In this document: one piece after another, positions 30,601 through 41,497 of the stretch
Numbering within the stretch: the first letter of the stretch is position 1
How the letters are laid out: each line of letters opens with the position of its first letter
Source: Phaeosaccion multiseriatum
Taxonomy: Eukaryota > Ochrophyta, other classes
Length of the DNA: 64,000 nt
Direction: 5' to 3'
Assembly (NCBI GenBank): GCA_965112735.1
Contig: OZ218951.1
Span: forward strand, 3,720,001 to 3,784,000
Program-made: the position numbers and the translations under genes
The notes under the pieces: generated by a model
Database searches by the model: none
What the model was told of the DNA's origin: nothing
What the model saw: the letters and a program-made list of their open reading frames with translations, nothing else

Positions 30601-33600
30601 CTCGCGCAGGCATGTTGTGTGCATCAATGGCTCCGTTCAGGCTGCTTGGGCCCCGCAAATGCCCACTTCTCCCTCAGCGAAGGGCCAGATTGGGGGTTTT
30701 GAGGCCATGCTTGGTCCCACTTGACGCCGTCACGGTCAGTGATTGCCTCAGTGAGGCTGTTTGAGCTTGGTCAGTGCCTCGCGCAGGCATGTTGTGTGCA
30801 TCAATGGCTCCGTCGAGGCTGCTTGGGCCCCGCAAATGCGCACTTCTCCCTCAGCGAAGGGCCAGATGGGGGGTTTTGAGGCCATGCTTAGTCCCACTTG
30901 ACGCCGTCACGGTCAGTGATTGCCTCGGTGAGGCTGTTTGAGCTTGGTCAGTGCCTCGCGCAGGCATGTTGTGTGCATCAATGGCTCCGTTCAGGCTGCT
31001 TGGGCCCCGCAAATGCCCACTTCTCCCTCAGCGAAGGGCCAGATGGGGGGTTTTGGGGCCATGCTTGGTCCCATTTGGCGCCGTCACGGTCAGTGATTGC
31101 CTCGGTGAGGCTGTTTGAGCTTGGTCAGTGCCTCGCGCAGGCATGTTGTGTGCATCAATGGCTCCGTTCAGGCTGCTTGGGCCCCGCAAATGCCCACTTC
31201 TCCCTCAGCGAAGGGCCAGATTGGGGGTTTTGAGGCCATGCTTGGTCCGATTTGGCGCCGTCACGGTCAGTGATTGCCTCGGTGAGGCTGTTTGAGCTTG
31301 GTCAGTGCCTCGCGCAGGCATGTTGTGTGCATCAATGGCTCCGTTCAGGCTGCTTGGGCCCCGCAAATGCCCACTTCTCCCTCAGCGAAGGGCCAGATGG
31401 GGGGTTTTGAGGCCATGCTGGGTCCCATTTGGCGCCGTCACGGTCAGTGATTGCCTCGGTGAGGCTGTTTGAGCTTGGTAAGTGCCTCGCGCAGGCATGT
31501 TGTGTGCATCAATGGCTCCGTCGGGGCTGTTTGGGCCCCGCAAATGCCCACTTCTCTCTCAGCGAAGGGCCAGATTGGGGGTTTTGAGGCCATGCTTGGT
31601 CTTATTTGGCGCCGTCACGGTCAGTGATTGCCTCGGTGAGGCTGTTTGAGCTTGGTCAGTGCCTCGCGCAGGCATGTTGTGTGCATCAATGGCTCCGTTC
31701 AGGCTGCTTGGGCCCCGCAAATGCCCACTTCTCCCTCAGCGAAGGGCCAGATTGGGGGTTTTGAGGCCATGCTTAGTCCCACTTGACGCCGTCACGGTCA
31801 GTGATTGCCTCGGTCAGGCTGTTTGAGCTTGGTCAGTGCCTCGCGCAGGCATGTTGTGTGCATCAATGGCTCCGTCGAGGCTGCTTGGGCCCCGCAAATG
31901 CCCACTTCTCCCTCAGCAAAGGGCCAGATTGGGGGTTTTGCATGAGGCCATGCTTAGTCCCATTTGACGCCGTCACGGTCAGTGATTGCCTCGCTCAAGC
32001 TGCTCGAGCTCTCCCAGTGCCTCGCGCAGGCATGTTGTGTGCATCAATGGCTCCGTTCAGGCTGCTTGGGCCCCGCAAATGCCCACTTCTCCCTCAGCGA
32101 AGGGCCAGATTGGGGGTTTTGAGGCCATGCTTGGTCCCACTTGACGCCGTCACGGTCAGTGATTGCCTCAGTGAGGCTGTTTGAGCTTGGTCAGTGCCTC
32201 GCGCAGGCATGTTGTGTGCATCAATGGCTCCGTCGAGGCTGCTTGGGCCCCGCAAATGCGCACTTCTCCCTCAGCGAAGGGCCAGATGGGGGGTTTTGAG
32301 GCCATGCTTAGTCCCACTTGACGCCGTCACGGTCAGTGATTGCCTCGGTGAGGCTGTTTGAGCTTGGTCAGTGCCTCGCGCAGGCATGTTGTGTGCATCA
32401 ATGGCTCCGTCGAGGCTGCTTGGGCCCCGCAAATGCCCACTTCTCTCTCAGCGAAGGGCCAGATTGGGGGTTTTGAGGCCATGCTTGGTCTTATTTGGCG
32501 CCGTCACGGTCAGTGATTGCCTCGGTGAGGCTGTTTGAGCTTGGTCAGTGCCTCGCGCAGGCATGTTGTGTGCATCAATGGCTCTGTTCAGGCTGCTTGG
32601 GCCCCGCAAATGCCCACTTCTCCCTCAGCGAAGGGCCAGATTGGGGGTTTTGAGGCCATGCTTAGTCCCACTTGACGCCGTCACGGTCAGTGATTGCCTC
32701 GGTCAGGCTGTTTGAGCTTGGTCAGTGCCTCGCGCAGGCATGTTGTGTGCATCAATGGCTCCGTCGAGGCTGCTTGGGCCCCGCAAATGCCCACTTCTCT
32801 CTCAGCGAAGGGCCAGATTGGGGGTTTTGAGGCCATGCTTGGTCTTATTTGGCGCCGTCACGGTCAGTGATTGCCTCGGTGAGGCTGTTTGAGCTTGGTC
32901 AGTGCCTCGCGCAGGCATGTTGTGTGCATCAATGGCTCCGTCGAGGCTGCTTGGGCCCCGCAAATGCCCACTTCTCCCTCAGCAAAGGGCCAGATGGGGG
33001 GTTTTGCATGAGGCCATGCTTAGTCCCATTTGACGCCGTCACGGTCAGTGATTGCCTCGCTCAAGCTGCTCGAGCTCTCCCAGTGCCTCGCGCAGGCATG
33101 TTGTGTGCATCAATGGCTCCGTTCAGGCTGCTTGGGCCCCGCAAATGCCCACTTCTCCCTCAGCGAAGGGCCAGATTGGGGGTTTTGAGGCCATGCTTAG
33201 TCCCACTTGACGCCGTCACGGTCAGTGATTGCCTCAGTGAGGCTATTTGAGCTTGGTCAGTGCCTCGCGCAGGCATGTTGTGTGCATCAATGGCTCCGTC
33301 GAGGCTGCTTGGGCCCCGCAAATGCGCACTTCTCCCTCAGCGAAGGGCCAGATGGGGGGTTTTGAGGCCATGCTTAGTCCCACTTGACGCCGTCACGGTC
33401 AGTGATTGCCTCGGTGAGGCTGTTTGAGCTTGGTCAGTGCCTCGCGCAGGCATGTTGTGTGCATCAATGGCTCCGTCGAGGCTGCTTGGGCCCCGCAAAT
33501 GCCCACTTCTCTCTCAGCGAAGGGCCAGATTGGGGGTTTTGAGGCCATGCTTGGTCTTATTTGGCGCCGTCACGGTCAGTGATTGCCTCGGTGAGGCTGT

Positions 33601-36600
33601 TTGAGCTTGGTCAGTGCCTCGCGCAGGCATGTTGTGTGCATCAATGGCTCCGTTCAGGCTGCTTGGGCCCCGCAAATGCCCACTTCTCCCTCAGCGAAGG
33701 GCCAGATTGGGGGTTTTGAGGCCATGCTTGGTCCGATTTGGCGCCGTCACGGTCAGTGATTGCCTCGGTGAGGCTGTTTGAGCTTGGTCAGTGCCTCGCG
33801 CAGGCATGTTGTGTGCATCAATGGCTCCGTTCAGGCTGCTTGGGCCCCGCAAATGCCCACTTCTCCCTCAGCGAAGGGCCAGATTGGGGGTTTTGAGGCC
33901 ATGCTTGGTCCGATTTGGCGCCGTCACGGTCAGTGATTGCCTCGGTGAGGCTGTTTGAGCTTGGTCAGTGCCTCGCGCAGGCATGTTGTGTGCATCAATG
34001 GCTCCGTTCAGGCTGCTTGGGCCCCGCAAATGCCCACTTCTCCCTCAGCAAAGGGCCAGATGGGGGGTTTTGCATGAGGCCATGCTTAGTCCCATTTGAC
34101 GCCGTCACGGTCAGTGATTGCCTCGCTCAAGCTGCTCGAGCTCTCCCAGTGCCTCGCGCAGGCATGTTGTGTGCATCAATGGCTCCGTTCAGGCTGCTTG
34201 GGCGCCGCAAATGCCCACTTCTCCCTCAGCGAAGGGCCAGATGGGGGGTTTTGAGGCCATGCTGGGTCCCATTTGGCGCCGTCACGGTCAGTGATTGCCT
34301 CGGTGAGGCTGTTTGAGCTTGGTAAGTGCCTCGCGCAGGCATGTTGTGTGCATCAATGGCTCCGTTCAGGCTGCTTGGGCCCCGCAAATGCCCACTTCTC
34401 CCTCAGCGAAGGGCCAGATGGGGGGTTTTGAGGCCATGCTGGGTCCCATTTGGCGCCGTCACGGTCAGTGATTGCCTCGGTGAGGCTGTTTGAGCTTGGT
34501 CAGTGCCTCGCGCAGGCATGTTGTGTGCATCAATGGCTCCGTTCAGGCTGCTTGGCCCCCGCAAATGCCCACTTCTCCCTCAGCGAAGGGCCAGATTGGG
34601 GGTTTTGAGGCCATGCTGGGTCCCATTTGGCGCCGTCACGGTCAGTGATTGCCTCGGTCAGGCTGTTTGAGCTCTCCCAGTGCCTCGCGCAGGCATGTTG
34701 TGTGCATCAATGGCTCCGTCGAGGCTGCTTGGGCCCCGCAAATGCCCACTTCTCCCTCAGCGAAGGGCCAGATTGGGGGTTTTGAGGCCATGCTGGGTCC
34801 CATTTGGCGCCGTCACGGTCAGTGATTGCCTCGGTGAGGCTGTTTGAGCTTGGTCAGTGCCTCGCACAGGCATGTTGTGTGCATCAATGGCTCCGTTCAG
34901 GCTGCTTGGGCCCCGCAAATGCCCACTTCTCCCTCAGCGAAGGGCCAGATTGGGGGTTTTGAGGCCATGCTTAGTCCCACTTGGCGCCGTCACGGTCAGT
35001 GATTGCCTCGGTGAGGCTGTTTGAGCTTGGTCAGTGCCTCGCGCAGGCATGTTGTGTGCATCAATGGCTCCGTTCCGGCTGCTTGGGCCCCGCAAATGCC
35101 CACTTCTCCCTCAGCGAAGGGCCAGATTGGGGGTTTTGAGGCCATGCTGGGTCCCATTTGGCGCCGTCACGGTCAGTGATTGCCTCGGTGAGGCTGTTTG
35201 AGCTTGGTCAGTGCCTCGCGCAGGCATGTTGTGTGCATCAATGGCTCCGTTCAGGCTGCTTGGGCCCCGCAAATGCCCACTTCTCCCTCAGCGAAGGGCC
35301 AGATTGGGGGTTTTGAGGCCATGCTTAGTCCCATTTGGCGCCGTCACGGTCAGTGATTGCCTCGGTGAGGCTGTTTGAGCTTGGTCAGTGCCTCGCGCAG
35401 GCATGTTGTGTGCATCAATGGCTCCGTTCAGGCTGCTTGGGCCTCGCAAATGCCCACTTTTCCCTCAGCGAAGGGCCAGATTGGGGGTTTTGAGGCCATG
35501 CTGGGTCCCATTTGGCGCCGTCACGGTCAGTGATTGCCTCGGTCAGGCTGTTTGAGCTTGGTCAGTGCCTCGCGCAGGCATGTTGTGTGCATCAATGGCT
35601 CCGTTCAGGCTGCTTGGGCCCCGCAAATGCCCACTTCTCTCTTAGCGAAGGGCCAGATTGGGGGTTTTGAGGCCATGCTGGGTCCCATTTGGCGCCGTCA
35701 CGGTCAGTGATTGCCTCGGTGAGGCTGTTTGAGCTTGGTCAGTGCCTCGCGCAGGCATGTTGTGTGCATCAATGGCTCCGTCGAGGCTGCTTGGGCCCCG
35801 CAAATGCCCACTTCTCCCTCAGCGAAGGGCCAGATTGGGGGTTTTGAGGCCATGCTTGGTCCCATTTGGCGCCGTCACGGTCAGTGATTGCCTCGGTGAG
35901 GCTGTTTGAGCTTGGTCAGTGCCTCGCGCAGGCATGTTGTGTGCATCAATGGCTCCGTTCAGGCTGCTTGGGCCCCGCAAATGCCCACTTCTCCCTCAGC
36001 GAAGGGCCAGATTGGGGGTTTTGGGGCCATGCTTGGTCCCATTTGGCGCCGTCACGGTCAGTGATTGCCTCGCTCAAGCTGCTCGAGCTTGGTCAGTGCC
36101 TCGCGCAGGCATGTTGTGTGCATCAATGGCTCCGTTCAGGCTGCTTGGGCCCCGCAAATGCCCACTTCTCCCTCAGCGAAGGGCCAGATTGGGGGTTTTG
36201 AGGCCATGCTTGGTCCCATTTGGCGCCGTCACGGTCAGTGATTGCCTCGGTGAGGCTGTTTGAGCTTGGTCAGTGCCTCGCGCAGGCATGTTGTGTGCAT
36301 CAATGGCTCCGTTCAGGCTGCTTGGGCCCCGCAAATGCCCACTTCTCTCTCAGCGAAGGGCCAGATTGGGGGTTTTGAGGCCATGCTTGGTCCCATTTGG
36401 CGCCGTCACGGTCAGTGATTGCCTCGGTGAGGCTGTTTGAGCTTGGTCAGTGCCTCGCGCAGGCATGTTGTGTGCATCAATGGCTCCGTTCAGGCTGCTT
36501 GGGCCCCGCAAATGCCCACTTCTCCCTCAGCGAAGGGCCAGATTGGGGGTTTTGAGGCCATGCTTAGTCCCACTTGACGCCGTCACGGTCAGTGATTGCC

Positions 36601-36723
36601 TCGCTCAAGCTGCTCGAGCTCTCCCAGTGCCTCGCGCAGGCATGTTGTGTGCATCAATGGCTCCGTCGAGGCTGCTTGGGCCCCGCAAATGCCCACTTCT
36701 CCCTCAGCGAAGGGCCAGATTGG
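27667..36723 (+). repeat. 177-bp satellite array, block 3 (about 51 units)
   Basis: From about 27.85 kb onward it is a near-identical copy of block 2 at offset 10,897 bp, including positions of the CATG-insert variants (30516, 31936, 33005 and 34068) and private single-base variants such as GGGCGCCGCAAATG. It ends mid-unit at GATTGG where copy C begins. Confidence 0.95.
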
Positions 36724-36959
36724 TTCTCGCAGTCGTTGCGCTCCATCAAAACTGGGTACCCATTGAGAGGCCTCGCTCCTCCACATTCAGTCGTCGCCAA
36801 TGCTGGGGGATAAACTTTTCATTAAGAGTGCAGTCCTAAGAAGGACTCACCTCGAGGCACACAGTGTCCCTGGGGTGTCGCTCCCCTGACGGGGGCGAGC
36901 ACGGGCCTTTGGGGGCAGCGGTTCAGAGGAACCGCTCATCCCCCATTCACCCAAAGTCC

Positions 36960-38073
36960 TCAGGGCGCTGCCGTGTCTGCATGCAGCATGCGCCCTGCCC
37001 AGCCAAGAGCCTCCTCCACCGTACGGTGCGCGTACTGAAAGGCTGTCGCCGACGCCCACCTGCCCCAGAACTGCAGGAGTCGCCAGTCAGCGCCGCTTGC
37101 CGCCAATGCCGTAGCCCCACCGCTCCGCAGGGAGTGGGACGAGATGCGTACTGGATCCCTACCAATCTGCTGAGCTCCCCTCTTCAGTGCCTTGCTGACT
37201 TGGTGGGAGGTGACGCACTTCCTCCTCCCCGACTCGTCCACATAGGAGGAAAGGAGGGCACTACCCCCTGCTGCCTCCCGCTCCTGCTCCGGTCGGCGGT
37301 AGTGGCAGCGCACCGCCTCCAGGGCAGCCTCCACTGGACACAAGTCGACGACCCCCGTCCGCTCGTGTGTCCGCACTTCTCCTCTCCTGAAGGTGTCCGT
37401 CTTGCTACCAGTGAAGACGAGAGTGACGCGGCACAGCTCCACTCCTTCCTCGATCGCGGCAAGCGCCTCTTGTCCAGTGTAGCTCCGGCTCGCTCTATCT
37501 GCGAAGGTAACATCGTGATGAGTGAGAATGTAGTCTTCATCTGTCCCTCCACTCACACTGTTCGGGGCGAACTCGCTCACTCGCATGAGAAAGAACCACC
37601 CCAGGAGGATGAGGGCCCCTAACATGTGCCCTCTCTCCCTCCCCTCGCAGCTCCCGTCTGGTGCTGCGAAGAATGTCCACGTCTACTGGCAGCTGCTGTA
37701 CGCTGTCTCCGTCCTCCAGCCTGTAGCTCCGAAGGAGCAGGTGGACCTGCCTCCCGACTGCAGGCCCCTTGAGCCCCTCCCGCGAGAAGAGGTCATTCAC
37801 CCCTGGGCCCTTGCCCCTCAGAGTGGCCGCACCGTTGCCCCTCTCCTCTCGGCACCACGCTATGAACGCCATGAATACCTCCGCATTGCGAGGGTCGTCA
37901 TCTCCAAACAGTAACACGGGAACGCCTGCTAGACCGCAGAAGTCAGTCCACTGACGCTGGACCGTCGCGTAGCGACGAACGGTTGCAGGCCTGAGACCGC
38001 TCGCTGCGGCTCCCCACGCAAGGTTGCGAAAACGGCGTCCATAATCGTTGAGTTGGGCTCCAGCTGTTGCCAC
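36960..38073 (-). pseudogene. Tyrosine recombinase with frameshift (copy C)
   Basis: Same gene as in copies A and B, but a C-run near 37637 has three C instead of five, a 2-bp deletion that shifts the frame near residue 148. The N-terminal part (178 codons after the shift) and the C-terminal catalytic part (221 codons from an internal ATG at 37625, containing R165 through Y348 of the intact protein) remain open separately. The full-length enzyme is not made from this copy. Confidence 0.85.
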
Positions 38074-38304
38074 TCCGTCAGCGGCTGAAACATGGGAGAG
38101 ATGGGAGAAAGGTGGTCAGTACCGATGAGATAATCGAGGGAGTAGCGGCTGAGGCCGTCGGGGATGATGTTCTTCGCCCCTTCGACGTGCTCGACGTTGA
38201 GGCTGCACTGCGCTCCGATCTCCAAAAGGCCCACCAGTCCTGCCAGACCATTGGAAATGTCACTGTTGGCCGCTCCCTGGTGCTCAATCCACGAGAGGGA
38301 GCTG

Positions 38305-39931
38305 TGATTCAGACCGGGAGGTACCAGTCTAGCAAAAGCACGACTTCTAACAAGCCCTAATGCTAGAAGTCGAACCCCCCCCCCCACCGCACATAGTGGA
38401 GAGAAGTAACTCGCAGTCTGGGAATCAGACTAATGGGTGCCAGCCGGTACCAGTTTTCGCCGAAAAACACACTTTTTTCACAAGCTACAGCCAGGATTCG
38501 AACTCGCAATGGCCTTGTTAGAAGTCGTGCTTTTGCTAGACTGGTACCTCCCGGTCTGAATTCAGAGGGTAGGTACCAGTCTAGCAAAAGCACGACTTCT
38601 AACAAGGCCATTGCGAGTTCGAATCCTGGCTGTAGCTTGTGAAAAAAGTGTGTTTTTCGGCGAAAACTGGTACCGGCTGGCACCCATTAGTCTGATTCCC
38701 AGACTGCGAGTTACTTCTCTCCACTATGTGCGGTGGGGGGGGGGGGTTCGACTTCTAGCATTAGGGCTTGTTAGAAGTCGTGCTTTTGCTAGACTGGTAC
38801 CTACCCTCTGAATTCAGACCGGGAGGTACCAGTCTAGCAAAAGCACGACTTCTAACAAGCCCTAATGCTAGAAGTCGAACCCCCCCCCCCACCGCACATA
38901 GTGGAGAGAAGTAACTCGCAGTCTGGGAATCAGACTAATGGGTGCCAGCCGGTACCAGTTTTCGCCGAAAAACACACTTTTTTCACAAGCTACAGCCAGG
39001 ATTCGAACTCGCAATGGCCTTGTTAGAAGTCGTGCTTTTGCTAGACTGGTACCTACCCTCTGAATTCAGACCGGGAGGTACCAGTCTAGCAAAAGCACGA
39101 CTTCTAACAAAGCCCTAATGCTAGAAGTCGAACCCCCCCCCCCCACCGCACATAGTGGAGAGAAGTAACTCGCAGTCTGGGAATCAGACTAATGGGTGCC
39201 AGCCGGTACCAGTTTTCGCCGAAAAACACACTTTTTTCACAAGCTACAGCCAGGATTCGAACTCGCAATGGCCTTGTGTTAGAAGTCGTGCTTTTGCTAG
39301 ACTGGTACCTCCCGGTCTGAATTCGCAATGGCCTTGTTAGAAGTCGTGCTTTTGCTAGACTGGTACCTACCCTCTGAATTCAGACCGGGAGGTACCAGTC
39401 TAGCAAAAGCACGACTTCTAACACAAGGCCATTGCGAGTTCGAACCCTGGCTGTAGCTTGTGAAAAAAGTGTGTTTTTCGGCGAAAACTGGTACCGGCTG
39501 GCACCCATTAGTCTGATTCCCAGACTGCGAGTTACTTCTCTCCACTATGTGCGGTGGGGGGGGGGGGTTCGACTTCTAGCATTAGGGCTTGTTAGAAGTC
39601 GTGCTTTTGCTAGACTGGTACCTCCCGGTCTGAATTCAGAGGGTAGGTACCAGTCTAGCAAAAGCACGACTTCTAACAAGGCCATTGCGAGTTCGAATCC
39701 TGGCTGTAGCTTGTGAAAAAAGTGTGTTTTTCGGCGAAAACTGGTACCGGCTGGCACCCATTAGTCTGATTCCCAGACTGCGAGTTACTTCTCTCCACTA
39801 TGTGCGGTGGGGGGGGGGGGGTTCGACTTCTAGCATTAGGGCTTGTTAGAAGTCGTGCTTTTGCTAGACTGGTACCTCCCGGTCTGAATTCAGAGGGTAG
39901 GTACCAGTCTAGCAAAAGCACGACTTCTAAC
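38305..39931. mobile_element. Concatemer of foldback elements in both orientations
   Basis: Unit boundaries fall on GAATTC at 38558, 38810, 39062, 39319, 39376, 39632 and 39886. The units are: 1 (38305-38563, forward), 2 (38558-38815, reverse), 3 and 4 (38810-39067 and 39062-39324, forward), 5 (39319-39381, a 63-bp end fragment), 6 and 7 (39376-39637 and 39632-39891, reverse) and 8 (39886-39931, an end fragment). Full units are about 255 bp with 45-bp inverted termini that come in two versions (ACCGGGAGG or AGGGTAGG next to GAATTC), exchanged between units. The C/G tracts are 10-13 long. No protein is encoded. Confidence 0.8.
38571..38637 (+). other. tRNA-Arg-like module inside foldback unit
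   Basis: The stretch runs CTAGCAAAAGCACGACTTCTAA then CAAGGCCATTGCGAG then TTCGAATCCTGG. CTTCTAA matches the anticodon loop of tRNA-Arg(UCU) and GAGTTCGAATCC matches a T-arm/B box, spaced as in a tRNA. The anticodon and T stems do not pair well and no 5' acceptor partner is present, so it is a tRNA-derived remnant (as in SINEs) and not a working tRNA gene. The same block occurs in the other full units and in the unit at 27410. Confidence 0.4.
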
Positions 39932-41497
39932 AGCTGGTGTTGTCCCCTCTGACCAAGACGCCAGCGAGACAGAAGCTGGCTGGGTCGTGCAGCCAAAAAG
40001 TGCAGATGCCCACCACAATCACTGCCATCTCGAGGTCGTTGATGGAGATGAGCTGTGGAGACGCCTGGTGAGCAGCCCGTACCTCCGGAGGCCACTCCCA
40101 CTGCGCGAAAAGTCCTGCTGCCTCCCACACAATGCCTCCCCCCCTGATAGCCCCCTCTGAGTCCACCCACACTGCTGCATCTCCATCCAATACGATATCC
40201 GGGACTCGCTTCACCATCAATTCTAAAGGGCGGACCAAGACGGAGGGATCTTTCACCCCCCAATCTAAAAGATCCCGCCACCGCTGCAGGTCGAAGTGCG
40301 CTTGAGAGGAGAGCGTGATGCGAGCGTGGGGCGAGAAGCCGCAGTGTCGAGTGAGGTTGGTGAGCTGGCGGAGCATGTAGCGACCGGGCCCTACGCAGTA
40401 GCTCATGCTCCGGAGTTTCCCGATGACAGACTGGAGCTCCTTCAGCGAGCAAAAATGTCGCTCTGGCCCCCACTCAGCCAAAAGAATCTGCAGCTCCTCC
40501 AGCTTATCGGGGCGGAGCGAAGCAGTCCCCCGCACAGTGTCAATCATGATGCCCAAGACCCGCTGGCAGGAGAGCCAGCTCCCCTCCACGCCGTGCTTCT
40601 CGAGGTTGATGCAGGAGGGGACATGAGGGTGCTCCCCCGGCCAGCTGAAGAGGTTATAGTGCGTAGAAAGTATGAGGGCACTCAGCCGCAAGGCCCCTGT
40701 GCCGCGCTGGAGGGCGGGGACGTCCCGAGGGACCGCCCAGACAGCGATAGTGTCGTCTCCGTGGCAAGCCGCCGATTGTTGAGCTGCCGAAACCGCCGCC
40801 GTCGGAGCACCTCGCATTTTCCGCCGTTGGCATTTCTGCTCCTCCACTTGTACAAGCTCGAGGCCGGGGATGCGGCCATTGCAGCACGAGGGGATGACAA
40901 TCTCCGCCGCGAGTGGAGTAGCAAGGATGACGGCAACGATGCTCTGGGCCAGCACGAAGTAGAAGGCAGGAGAGGAGCAGGGGCCGAAAGAAAAAACCTT
41001 TTGCCCGGTGAGAGCTCCATACTACACCAGGCTAAGGGTCTCTAACTTCTACTAGATGCGTGTGCGTAGCGCAAGCCCTTGCAACTGTTAGCATTGGGGG
41101 CACATCTTGTGTTTGCAACTGTTAGCATGACACAAGTAAGCACACAGTATCTTCACCCTCACAAGAGAAGCAGTCGGGCCCTACTGCGATCCTTGCTTTC
41201 CTACACCACCGTCTCTACTCTCCTCCCTGCTTGCCCACACCCCCGCGTACCTGCTCTCGATCTCCTTCAATCACGGTAGGGTGGCGAGTGCAGCAGGGCT
41301 CCTCCTCTTCTGAGCTCGAGCAGCAGAGAACACTGCTTTTCCATCTGCTGCCATATATATTTCTATCCTAAACCCCCCTCGGGGTCCACACACGCGCCCA
41401 CGCTCCACACCCTACCCCTCGGCTCTCAATACCCTGTTTCTCCGTCGACTCCACTCTGCGAGAACAGAACTTCCGTGGCTCCGCTGCTGAAGCAGCG

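Larger units (their letters stand above)
37929..40955 (-). pseudogene. RT/RNase H gene split by the foldback insertion (copy C)
   Basis: The N-terminal part (40955 to 39937) runs through the RT remnant and the first three RNase H acidic residues (to VRGDNTS). The C-terminal part (38304 to 37929) carries SLSWIEHQG to the stop. The 1.6-kb foldback cluster separates them immediately after the third catalytic Asp. Apart from this, both halves match copy A. Confidence 0.85.
36724..41497 (-). mobile_element. DIRS/PAT-like retroelement, copy C (split by foldback concatemer)
   Basis: Both termini match copy A (right end at offset 25,974). The element is interrupted at 38305-39931 by 1,627 bp of foldback units. 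The target AGCTG, single in copy A at 13958-13962, is present on both sides of the insert (38300-38304 and 39932-39936), a 5-bp target duplication. The recombinase also carries a 2-bp deletion. The copy is therefore inactive. Confidence 0.88.
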
